From Crossiella equi (GTDB lineage Bacteria; Actinomycetota; Actinomycetes; Mycobacteriales; Pseudonocardiaceae), in contig NZ_JAGIOO010000001.1 in the NCBI RefSeq assembly GCF_017876755.1, forward strand, positions 5,441,786 to 5,505,785: a DNA stretch of 64,000 nt. Direction: 5' to 3'. The position numbers and the translations under genes are program-made. This document shows positions 24,271-32,433 of the stretch, one piece after another. The notes below the pieces were generated by a model. It searched no databases. It had not been told where the DNA came from and saw only the letters and a list, made by a program, of their open reading frames with translations. Numbering within the stretch: the first letter of the stretch is position 1; every line of letters starts with the position of its first letter.

Positions 24271-24561
24271 TCAGGACGTGGTGGTGCCGCTGTCGTCGGA
24301 GAAGCGGTAGTAGCTCATGTTCGCCTGTCGCAGCAGCGCACGCATGAACACCGCGCCCTCAGCCGGCCGGACCATGCGGCGTTCCGCGTGGAAGTCCACG
24401 CCGTCCTCGTAGAAGTGGCGGGCGATGCCGCCGCGCTGCTCGTCCAGCACGCTCAGCGTGACGGTGCCGTCGGACCCCAGCTGGTACTCGGCGATCCGCA
24501 CCCAGCCGCCCGGCACCCGCATCGCCAGCCCGACCCTGCTCGGCGTTCCGTCCGTGCTCAC
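24271..24561 (-). CDS. Small protein coupled to the giant toxin gene, unknown
   Basis: 96 aa with a GTG start whose codon overlaps the toxin stop (GTGA); a longer upstream ATG is less likely. The sequence suggests a compact beta-rich fold: VGLAMRVPGGWVRIAEYQL, VTLSVLDEQRGGIARHFYED, then a helix FMRALLRQANMSYYRF. No Cys, no signal peptide. Its place directly after the toxin stop is where immunity genes of polymorphic toxins normally sit, so it is the best positional candidate for immunity to the C-terminal kinase domain. No family was recognised. Confidence 0.6.
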   Translation of the reverse strand: MSTDGTPSRVGLAMRVPGGWVRIAEYQLGSDGTVTLSVLDEQRGGIARHFYEDGVDFHAERRMVRPAEGAVFMRALLRQANMSYYRFSDDSGTTTS

Positions 24562-27500
24562 TGCCTCGACCCCCTCACCGTCAGCAGACCCGCGGTCTTC
24601 AACCTGCCCGCCCACTCCTCGCCGGTGATCCGGCCGTGTGCCTGGATCTCGACGAGCCTGCCCACCGCCCCCTCGACACCGGCCTCGCTGAGGCCCATCC
24701 GGTACAGCGTCGCGCGCAGCTGCTCCGGTTCGACCGCGCGGACCTGGGCCATCACCTCGTCGCTGAGGGCTCGGCCGAACAGGTCCGAGGTGAAGTCGGA
24801 CCGGATGCCGTACTCGGGGTCCGGGGACTCGGGGAAGGCGTAGCCGTGGTCGATGGCCACCAGACCGCCGTCCGGGGCGGTCATGTAGTTGCCCCGGTGC
24901 CGGTCGGTGTTGCCCACGACGTAGTCGAGCACCGCCATCCGCTCCTGTTGGACCAGCGGGTACTGGTCCGAGGGCAGGCCGTACCCCGCCTCGACGAAGT
25001 TCTGCATCGAGCCGGGGCCGTGCGGGCCGTCGACCATGGTCGTGGTCGGGACCAGACCGAAGCCGAGCAGCTCGTCCACCCGGGAACTGGCGACCTCGCG
25101 CTCGGCCAGCTCAGTGGCCGGTACGCCGATGCGCAGGTCCTCGGTGCCCTCGGACGGCTTGTAGATCGCCGAGCTGCCGTCGTCGAAGGTGATCGCGTAC
25201 GCGGGGTTGGCGTGGTCGTTGCCGCCGAAGGGCTCGATGTCCACCGGTACCCGGCTGCGCAGCTCCCGCTCGGCCGGGCTCAGGCCCTCCTCGGCGGGAT
25301 CCATGTGCAGCTCGACGGGTGTGCCAGGGGTGTCCGCGCCGTCCCGGCCCGCCGCGAAGTCCAGTGTTCGAGCGTCGTCCTGGGGCGAGTCCGGAACGGC
25401 GTCTGCGGGCTGGTCCGCGCCCAGGTCGAGGGTGGCCTGGTCGACGGGTTCGGTCCAAGCAGACTCGCTGCCTCCGCTGCGGTGCCCCGAGCCGGAGGAG
25501 GACGGTCCCGGTGCTGAGCCGCTGTCGTCCCCATCGGCCTGGTTCGCCGCCGCCGCGGCCTTCTGCGCGGCCTCGTGCTCCGCCTTGCGCCGGTCCTGCG
25601 CGTCCGCGTAGGCCTGGCCCTCGTCGGTGATCCGCCAACCGCCCGTGGGGTAGGGCCTGCCATCGCCGTCGAGGCCGTTGTCCAGGTCCGGGTCGTAGGC
25701 ACCGAGCAGCGTGGTGTTGCCGTCCCGGTCCGTCAGCCAGATCTCCGCCTGGTCGAAGCTGTGCGGCCGCAGCTCGAACTCGGGCACCGGGTTGTGCTCG
25801 CTGGCGGTGAAGCCGTGCCCGGCGAAGGGGGCCGGGTTGCTGCGCGGGTTCGCCGGGTTCTCGTTGCCGCCCATGGGGAACGGCTGTGCCTTGTCGTGGT
25901 TGCCGTAGGCGATCGGGATGGCCCCGTCGACGTCGGTTGCCCCGTTGACCCGGTCGAGGTCGAAGGGGAACCGCAGCGTGGCGATCGCCCCGTCGGTGAA
26001 CTCGTACGGTGGCCTGCCGTTGCGGCCGATGTAGTTGTTGTCGGTGTAGTCCAACCGCAGGCCCTCGATCACCTCGGCCGGGGTGCGCAGGTGCGCGACG
26101 TCGGCGTACCGGGCGGTGAAGCCGCTGGTCTGGTCGTGCCTGCCGAACTGGCCGTTCTCGAACCTCGGTCCGGGCACCCACGAGTTGGTCAGCAGGTTCG
26201 TGGCGGCCTCCGCGGTGAGCGCGCGCTGGAGCAGCTCGCCCTGCGCCACCTGGATCCTCTCGCGGATCTCCATCATCGCCGTGGTGTCCGGCGAGCCCGC
26301 GACGAAGTCCTCGATGGGCGTGTTGCGCAGCCGGTCGAACTCGGCGCGGTCGACGCCGACCTCGGCCAGGATCTGGTCGAGCCGGGACGGGAAGCCGGTG
26401 GAGGCGTCGAGCTGGTTCTCCGCGAAGCGGGTCTCGTAGGTCGTCCCGTCCGTGAAGGTGAACTGCTCGCCGGGGACCGCGGGTCCGTCCTCCGCGCCGC
26501 GGCTGAAGGCCAGCGGTGCGTCCTGCGGGATGGTGTGTCCCCAGTGCGAGCCCTCGCGCGTGTTGGGCAGGTGGTCCCACTGCGGAGGATTGGTCGGTGA
26601 GTACGGACCGTGCACGCGTTCCACACCGTCCGGTCCGACTGTGCGGAACTCACCGTTGGGCGGCCAGCCCGGACGCCGGCGGTCCCGGAAGCCCGGGTCG
26701 AACTCGGAGGAGCTGGAGAACACGTTGCCGTGGGTGTCGACCCACACGTCCGCGCGGCTGAAGGTCACCGGCTGACCGAGCGCCTGGGCCAGCTGGCGGG
26801 CGAACGTCGGTGAGGTCTGGCAGGCCAGCAGCTGGATCGGCCTCGGGTTGGCGGCCCAGTCCGGGTTGGCCCTGATCACGTCGGCCAGGGTGTGCGGGTC
26901 GACCGGACCGGCGCGGTCGCCGCCGAAGAGCACGCCGTTGGGCGTGCCGTGCAGGTCCACGGTGAAGCTGTGCGGGTGCGGGCGCACCATGGCCGCCGAA
27001 GCGCGGTGCGCCCCCGCGGTGTCCGGGAAGACCGACATGCCCGAGGGGGTCCGGTACATCCGGTCGAGGTCGCCGTCCCGCAGTGCCAGCCGCGGGTTGC
27101 TGGTGTCCAGGTCGATGCGCTGGCCGAGCGGTCGGCCCATCCCCGGGTCCGGCGCGGGCCGCTGCGGTTGCCGCGCGCCTGCCCGTTCGGCCAGGAGTTC
27201 CTGCCTCCGCTGTTCCTGCCTGCGGTCCTCCGCCTCGCGGTACCGGTCCAGCGCGACGGCGTCCTGCACCGACAGCCGTTCGCCCCGGTTGTCGCGTTTC
27301 TGGAGGTCCTCCATGCGCGCCCGGTGCTCGGCCTCGGTCTCGACCGGGCGGGACCGCTGCTGCTGCGGGTCCGTCCAGTCGGTCGGCCTCGGGCCAAAGC
27401 CCGAGTCGTGGTTCTGCCGCCCCCAGCCGTCGCCTGGGTCGCGGGGCGTGAGTGGTTCGGGTGCGTTCGGGCGCGTCGGCGGATGTGCTGGACCGCCCTG

Positions 27501-30500
27501 GGGGAACCCGGCGGGCAGCCGGGGCGGCCGTCCCGGGGAAGGCATGTTCGGCAGGGTGCGGGACGCCGCACCCCGGTCCTGGTGGAAGCCGCCGGGGGCG
27601 CGGTTCGGCTGCGGGTCGCCCCAACCGGGGGCGGCCTGCCGGGGCGGGCGGTTCGGGTCGAAGCCCGGTCCGGGTGTCGGCCGGTTGGGGTCGAAGCCCT
27701 GCTGGCCAGGGTTCGGCGCGGGCCGCCGCGGGCCTTGGTCGAAACCTTGGGGACCGGGTCGGTTGGGGTCGAACCCGCCCGCAGGCGGACGGCCTTGGTC
27801 AAAACCTGGGCCGGGCGCGGGCCGACGGGGGTCGAAGCCCTGCTGGCCCGGTCCGGGACGACCCTGGTCGAAACCGCCGGTGCCCTGGCGGTTCGGGTCG
27901 AAGCCCGGGGCACCGGGTCCAGGGCGGTTGGGGTCGAAGCCCTGGCCACCGGGTGCCGGGGCGGACCGATTGGGGTCGAAACCCGGTGCGGGCATCGGCC
28001 GGTGGGGATCGAACCCACCCGGGGCCGGGCGCTGGTCGAAGCCGCCAGCGGTCTGGCGGTTCTGGTCGAAACCGGGGCCTGCGGGCGGCCTGTTCTGGTC
28101 GAAGGACTGCGGCCCGACCTGCTGGCGGTCCGGAGTGCGAGGAGGGGCGGCGGGCGGGAAGCCCTGTGGCCCGACCGGGCCGCCGGGCTGCCGAACCGGA
28201 CCTTGGCCCTGCCCGGGGACCGGGACCGGCTGGGGGAAACCGCCTGGTGCGGTCTGCCGGGGCAGGCCCTGCGGCGGGGTGGGCGCATCCGGGGACACCG
28301 GCGGTGGCGCTGGTGCGGCCGGGGGTGCCTCGGGTGCGGCCGCGGGCTCGGGGGCCCGGTCCGGGCTGGTCAGCTCCTCGCTGAGCGGGCGGATCGGCTG
28401 GATCGCCGTCGTCGAGTTCGGCGGGTCCACGAGGCTGCCGTCCGCGTTGCGCGGCGTCGGCACCTCCCGCATCTCGATGACCCACTTGCCGGCGGCGTCC
28501 TGGTACTTGGCCGTGATCTCGAAGCTCGTCCCCGGGGGGAACAGCACCTCGGACTCGTTGCGCGGGGCCACGCCCGAGATGTCGCGGCCGCTGGCCGACT
28601 CGATGATGAACCGGATGTTGCCGTTGAGCCTGAGCTTGGGATCTGAGGCCGAGCTGGTGAAGCCCCGCTCGGTGACGATGCCGCCCGTGGCGTAGCGGTC
28701 GGCGGCCGCATCGCGGTCGGCATCACCCGCGATGTAGATCTCGCGGTAGACCTTGCCCTGGAACGTGTCGAAGTTCTTCAGGACGTCCGCGATCATCCTG
28801 ATCTGGCCGTCGCGCTCGGCCAGGGCCGCGGAGTCCCCGGTGCGCAGGGCGTCGTTGACCGGCGCGGACTGGTCCAGTGCGTACCCGACCAGTGCGGCCA
28901 GCTGTTCTTTCGGCACGCCCTCCAGTCGAGCGGCGACCTCCGGCCTCCGTGCCAGCACCTCTTCCAGCCGGGCGACGTGCTCGTCCAGCCCGGCCCGGCC
29001 GTACGGCGAGTCCAGCATGTGCTGGCGGTCGGCGGCGGTGGCCTCGAAGTCCGGGTTGCCGAGGTAGTCCGGATCCCTCGGGAAGTCCACTGTGGACTCT
29101 GGCGCGGGCGGCGTGCGATCCGGGGCACTGTCCGAAGTGGACGTCGCCGGGGAGTCGACCGTCGCGTGCACCTCTTGCCGGAGAACGGTCGCGGGCTCCA
29201 CGCGCGGTCGTTCGGCGGGGCTCGGCTGGTCCGAGTGCTGCTGTCCACCCAGGACGTCGAGGATGTCGTTCGGTGTGCGCGGCGGCGGGGCGGAGTGCGG
29301 TTGGGGTGGCTGGAAACGGCTCGGGTCCATCGAGGCGTTGGCCGGTTCGTGCTCACCGCGCCGCCACACGTCCCTCGGGCCGCGGTCGGGCAGGTCCTTG
29401 CCCCAGGACGGGGTGTGCCCAGGCGGGTGCGGCTGGTCGTGCGTGGTGCTGGTGCCGTCGGGGCGGAAGGTGGCCCAGTTCCCGTTGGGCGGCCAGCCCG
29501 GGCGGAAGTCCTGGCCCTTGCCGTCCAGGTGTGCGCTGCTGGCGAAGACGTTGCCGTCGGCGTCGATCCAGGCGTCCTTGGTGGGAGCCAGCACGTCGAC
29601 GCCGAGCTCCCTGGCCAGCTGGGCGGCGAAGCCGTCGTCGTTGCGGCCGGTCTGGCACGAGATCAGCCGGATCGGCTTCTCCCCATCCCAGTCCGGGCTG
29701 GACCGGATGATGTCGGCCAGGTCCTTCGCGGACAGGCGCTGGTCACCAACCCGCACGCGGTCGGTGGCCCCGTGCATGTCCACGGTGAACCGGCCGGGGT
29801 CGGCCGCCACGCGCATGCCCGCGTTGGACTGCGCGGGGAACTTGTGGTCGAAGGTGTCCAGCACCAGGCCCGCGTCCGAACGCCGGACGTTCGGCTCCAG
29901 CCCGGCCAGGTGCTCGGGCAGGGGCGTGGGCCGGCGGGGCTCGGGCGCCGGAGTGCTCTGGGCGGGCCGGGGCGCGGGCGGTTCGGGCTGGGTGACCGGA
30001 CCGTGCTGCGGTACCGCGCCCGGCCGCTGCCCGGGCTGCCCGCCGGTCGGGTCGACGGGGACCATCGGGGGGACCGGGGCGGCGAGAGGGACGTCCGGGG
30101 TCAGCGCGGGCGCGCCGTCAGCTCGCAGCGGCATGCCGCCGGGCTGGTGCGGCATCCCGGGCTGGGGACCACCGGCGGGCGGACCCGCGGGGGGCGGCCC
30201 ACCGTGGACCGGACCGCCGTGGCCGGGGCCGCCGGGCACGGGGCCGCCGGGGCCGAAGCCCGGGCCGAACCCAGGGCCGAAGCCCGCGCGGGGCTGGCCA
30301 GGCTGGCCACCGGGCTGACCGCCCGGGTGCGGACCGCCGGGCTGGGACGTGGCCGGGCCGCCCTGGGGTGTGTTGCCGGGCGTCGGACCGCCCGGAGTCG
30401 GGCCGCCGGGGTGCGGGCCGCCCGCCGGGCCGGTGGGGGCAGGACCACCAGGGGCGGGACCGCTCGGGGTGGGGCCGCCGGAGTGCGGGCCGCCTGGGCT

Positions 30501-32072
30501 CGAACCGCCCGGGGTGGGACCGCCGGGGGTCGAGCTGCTCGGCGTGAGGCCCCCCGGGGTCGGACCGCCGTGGGAGGACGGGCCACTGGAGGAGGGGCCG
30601 CTCGTCGGCGGGCCGCCAGCGGAGGAGGGGCCGCTGTGGGAGGTCGGGCCCGCGCCGCCCGGGGTGGGGCCGCCGCCCGTCGGGCCGAAGCCCCCGCCCA
30701 TGGGCGCACGGGGGGCCGGGGCCCCGCCGCCGCCCGCCGGTGGGGCGCCCGCCGGGGGGTTGCCCGGCGGGGGAGCGCCCTGGCCGCCGGTCGGGCCGAA
30801 GGAGGGCTGTTGCTGCTGGGGGGCCTGTTGCTGGGGTGGGGCCTGGGTGCCGCCCTGCTGGGGGGTGGCCGAGTCGGACTGCGGGCGTGCGGGTGGGGCC
30901 TCCGGCGGGGCCACGCCGGAGGTGGCGGTGCTGTCCTGGCTGCCTCGGCCGCTCGGGGCGGGGGAGGGGTCGCCGCCGTTCGGGCCGCCGCCGTGGCCAT
31001 TGCTGGAGCTGCCGGTCGGGCCGTTGCCGGAGCCGCCGCCGTGGCCGCCCGAGGGGCCGGAGAGGTCCGGGGCGGACGGGGGCGGGGCCGTGCGGGTGCT
31101 GCTGCCCGGGTCCGGGGCGTTCAGGTTGACCGGGTCGATGTTGGTGTTCAGCCCGGCCAGGTTGGCCGCGTTGATGCCGTCGAAGTGCTCCTTCGAGCCG
31201 CCGACGCCGCCGGAGAGGGCGCCGGAGCTGGCACCCTTGGCCACGTCCTCGAGCTTGAAGTTGCCGCTCAGCACGCCCTCGGCGGCCGCGGAGGCCGCGC
31301 CGCTGATGCCCTCCTCGGCCGCGCCCTTGAGCGTCTTGCCCAGGAAACCGGACGCGCCGTCGCCGAAGGCCTTGCCCATGCCCGCGCCGACGCCGCCGCT
31401 GACCAGGCCCGAGATCGCGCCCGACTTCAGGGCGTCCAGGGTGAGGTTGCCGTCCCAGGAGTCGCGGGTGCCCTTGGCCATCTGGAACAGCTGCACACCG
31501 GCGTCGATGGCCAGGCTGCTGCCGACCTCGATCGCGAAGTTGATCGCCAGGGTGCGCAGCATGTTCGTGCCGAAGCGCTGGATGATCGCCTGGATCAGGC
31601 GGCGGAAGATGCCCTGGATGACCACCCTGGTCGCCGCCTGGGCGATGGGGATGCCCGCCGTGCTCACGCCCGCGGTGAAGAAGGCCGAGGCGAGCATCGC
31701 GGCTATCTGGGCCGCCAGCAAGATCAACGCGGCGATGATCGACAGCTTCGCGTACTCGATCTGCAAGGAGCAGTTCTTGCAGGCGGAGGCCAGTTTCTTG
31801 GTCAGGTCCTGGAGCTTGGGCAGCTTCGCCTCGCCGCCTTCGGCGATCTGTTTCCAGAACTTGTCGAAGGCCTCGGCCGCGTCGCCCTCCATGTGCGCGC
31901 GGGCCTCGCGGACGGCCGTCTCGGCCTGCCGGAGCGCGGTCTCGATGTCCCCGGACGCCTTGTCCCAGGCCTGGCTGAGCCGCATGACCGCGGTCTCGTC
32001 GCCCTCCGGCCAGTCGGAGCCGACGACCCAGCCGCAGATGGCCTTCAGCCACTCCGGGATCTCGATGCCCAC
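24558..32072 (-). CDS. Giant T7SS-type polymorphic toxin: WXG-like, His/Cys module, ADP-ribosyltransferase, second His/Cys module, kinase-like
   Basis: 2504 aa, GTG start. Residues 1-310: helical WXG/CpnT-like module with a membrane stretch at 110-132 and a Gly-zipper-like region. About 315-710: Pro/Gly/Ser low complexity. About 720-900: module with His767 (VDMHG) and Cys806 (ISCQTG). About 1040-1200: ADP-ribosyltransferase with Arg1110 (KVYREIYI), FTSSAS (1138-1143) and E1173-x-E1175 before a PPGT turn, an R-S-E class with an ExE that usually modifies Arg. About 1320-1480: GFDPNR repeats. About 1660-1840: second His/Cys module (His1708, Cys1751). About 1850-2145: unassigned. 2265-2504: PI3/4K- or HipA-like kinase with AIYKP (Lys2305), DRHRGN (2390-2395) and IDHG (Asp2408). 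The His/Cys modules resemble caspase-fold autoprocessing domains, which is inference. Confidence 0.82.
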   Translation of the reverse strand: MGIEIPEWLKAICGWVVGSDWPEGDETAVMRLSQAWDKASGDIETALRQAETAVREARAHMEGDAAEAFDKFWKQIAEGGEAKLPKLQDLTKKLASACKNCSLQIEYAKLSIIAALILLAAQIAAMLASAFFTAGVSTAGIPIAQAATRVVIQGIFRRLIQAIIQRFGTNMLRTLAINFAIEVGSSLAIDAGVQLFQMAKGTRDSWDGNLTLDALKSGAISGLVSGGVGAGMGKAFGDGASGFLGKTLKGAAEEGISGAASAAAEGVLSGNFKLEDVAKGASSGALSGGVGGSKEHFDGINAANLAGLNTNIDPVNLNAPDPGSSTRTAPPPSAPDLSGPSGGHGGGSGNGPTGSSSNGHGGGPNGGDPSPAPSGRGSQDSTATSGVAPPEAPPARPQSDSATPQQGGTQAPPQQQAPQQQQPSFGPTGGQGAPPPGNPPAGAPPAGGGGAPAPRAPMGGGFGPTGGGPTPGGAGPTSHSGPSSAGGPPTSGPSSSGPSSHGGPTPGGLTPSSSTPGGPTPGGSSPGGPHSGGPTPSGPAPGGPAPTGPAGGPHPGGPTPGGPTPGNTPQGGPATSQPGGPHPGGQPGGQPGQPRAGFGPGFGPGFGPGGPVPGGPGHGGPVHGGPPPAGPPAGGPQPGMPHQPGGMPLRADGAPALTPDVPLAAPVPPMVPVDPTGGQPGQRPGAVPQHGPVTQPEPPAPRPAQSTPAPEPRRPTPLPEHLAGLEPNVRRSDAGLVLDTFDHKFPAQSNAGMRVAADPGRFTVDMHGATDRVRVGDQRLSAKDLADIIRSSPDWDGEKPIRLISCQTGRNDDGFAAQLARELGVDVLAPTKDAWIDADGNVFASSAHLDGKGQDFRPGWPPNGNWATFRPDGTSTTHDQPHPPGHTPSWGKDLPDRGPRDVWRRGEHEPANASMDPSRFQPPQPHSAPPPRTPNDILDVLGGQQHSDQPSPAERPRVEPATVLRQEVHATVDSPATSTSDSAPDRTPPAPESTVDFPRDPDYLGNPDFEATAADRQHMLDSPYGRAGLDEHVARLEEVLARRPEVAARLEGVPKEQLAALVGYALDQSAPVNDALRTGDSAALAERDGQIRMIADVLKNFDTFQGKVYREIYIAGDADRDAAADRYATGGIVTERGFTSSASDPKLRLNGNIRFIIESASGRDISGVAPRNESEVLFPPGTSFEITAKYQDAAGKWVIEMREVPTPRNADGSLVDPPNSTTAIQPIRPLSEELTSPDRAPEPAAAPEAPPAAPAPPPVSPDAPTPPQGLPRQTAPGGFPQPVPVPGQGQGPVRQPGGPVGPQGFPPAAPPRTPDRQQVGPQSFDQNRPPAGPGFDQNRQTAGGFDQRPAPGGFDPHRPMPAPGFDPNRSAPAPGGQGFDPNRPGPGAPGFDPNRQGTGGFDQGRPGPGQQGFDPRRPAPGPGFDQGRPPAGGFDPNRPGPQGFDQGPRRPAPNPGQQGFDPNRPTPGPGFDPNRPPRQAAPGWGDPQPNRAPGGFHQDRGAASRTLPNMPSPGRPPRLPAGFPQGGPAHPPTRPNAPEPLTPRDPGDGWGRQNHDSGFGPRPTDWTDPQQQRSRPVETEAEHRARMEDLQKRDNRGERLSVQDAVALDRYREAEDRRQEQRRQELLAERAGARQPQRPAPDPGMGRPLGQRIDLDTSNPRLALRDGDLDRMYRTPSGMSVFPDTAGAHRASAAMVRPHPHSFTVDLHGTPNGVLFGGDRAGPVDPHTLADVIRANPDWAANPRPIQLLACQTSPTFARQLAQALGQPVTFSRADVWVDTHGNVFSSSSEFDPGFRDRRRPGWPPNGEFRTVGPDGVERVHGPYSPTNPPQWDHLPNTREGSHWGHTIPQDAPLAFSRGAEDGPAVPGEQFTFTDGTTYETRFAENQLDASTGFPSRLDQILAEVGVDRAEFDRLRNTPIEDFVAGSPDTTAMMEIRERIQVAQGELLQRALTAEAATNLLTNSWVPGPRFENGQFGRHDQTSGFTARYADVAHLRTPAEVIEGLRLDYTDNNYIGRNGRPPYEFTDGAIATLRFPFDLDRVNGATDVDGAIPIAYGNHDKAQPFPMGGNENPANPRSNPAPFAGHGFTASEHNPVPEFELRPHSFDQAEIWLTDRDGNTTLLGAYDPDLDNGLDGDGRPYPTGGWRITDEGQAYADAQDRRKAEHEAAQKAAAAANQADGDDSGSAPGPSSSGSGHRSGGSESAWTEPVDQATLDLGADQPADAVPDSPQDDARTLDFAAGRDGADTPGTPVELHMDPAEEGLSPAERELRSRVPVDIEPFGGNDHANPAYAITFDDGSSAIYKPSEGTEDLRIGVPATELAEREVASSRVDELLGFGLVPTTTMVDGPHGPGSMQNFVEAGYGLPSDQYPLVQQERMAVLDYVVGNTDRHRGNYMTAPDGGLVAIDHGYAFPESPDPEYGIRSDFTSDLFGRALSDEVMAQVRAVEPEQLRATLYRMGLSEAGVEGAVGRLVEIQAHGRITGEEWAGRLKTAGLLTVRGSRQ
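27640..28110 (-). repeat. GFDPNR/GFDQGR repeat tract in the toxin gene
   Basis: About fourteen imperfect copies of a hexapeptide core (GFDPNR, GFDQGR, GFDQNR and variants) separated by Pro/Gly spacers of 3-13 residues. At DNA level this is a degenerate minisatellite-like tract. It lies between the ADP-ribosyltransferase domain and the second His/Cys module and probably forms a flexible linker. Confidence 0.85.
30150..31110 (-). repeat. Pro/Gly/Ser-rich repeat tract in the toxin gene
   Basis: Tandem GGPTPGG, GGPHPGG and SGPSS-type units encoded by very GC-rich degenerate repeats, with a short Gln-rich patch near 30810-30850. It links the N-terminal T7SS module to the first His/Cys module. Confidence 0.8.
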
Positions 32073-32121
32073 GAGTCCGTGCTCCCCACTCCCGCCGTCA
32101 GCGGCGCGCGTCCCCGGACAC

Positions 32122-32433
32122 CTACGACCTCTTCAGGCTGTCGGCGTTGCCGGTGTCGGTCTGCTCCATGGTGGTCGCCTGGTCGACCAGCCCCTTGGCG
32201 GTGTTCACCAGGCCCTCGGCGATGCCCGCCATGCCCTTGCTGACCGCGTCCGCGGCCGGCACGTAGTCCTTGGCGAAGCTCTGGCCGGACTCGTCGTTGC
32301 CCCAGCACTGGCCCTCGCCGGCCAGCGCCTGCTGCAGCGCCTGGGCCGCCTTGACCAGGTCCTCGCCGACGTGGCCGAGCTTGCTCGCCCCGGCCCGGAT
32401 GCCCTCGGCGTTCTGGCGTGTCTTCCCGGCCAT
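32122..32433 (-). CDS. WXG100-family T7SS substrate
   Basis: 103 aa, helix-turn-helix with W44-G45 at the turn (GQCWGNDESGQSFAKDY), the typical actinobacterial variant in which WG-x-DE-x-G replaces strict WxG. The ATG at 32433 overlaps the stop of the YbaB-like gene (TGATG). No clear YxxxD/E signal is seen at the C-terminus; it may rely on the partner protein for export. The toxin gene starts 49 bases downstream, so the expected partner is the helical N-terminus of the toxin. Confidence 0.8.
   Translation of the reverse strand: MAGKTRQNAEGIRAGASKLGHVGEDLVKAAQALQQALAGEGQCWGNDESGQSFAKDYVPAADAVSKGMAGIAEGLVNTAKGLVDQATTMEQTDTGNADSLKRS

Noticed and set aside
27640-28110. CRISPR-like array
   Set aside because: The repeats are in-frame protein repeats (GFDPNR units) with irregular spacing and diverged copies, not identical repeats with unique spacers.
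28977-32243. 1088-codon plus-strand frame across the toxin gene
   Set aside because: Ala/Arg/Gly-rich low complexity arising from the Pro/Gly repeats; the minus-strand frame has clear domains.
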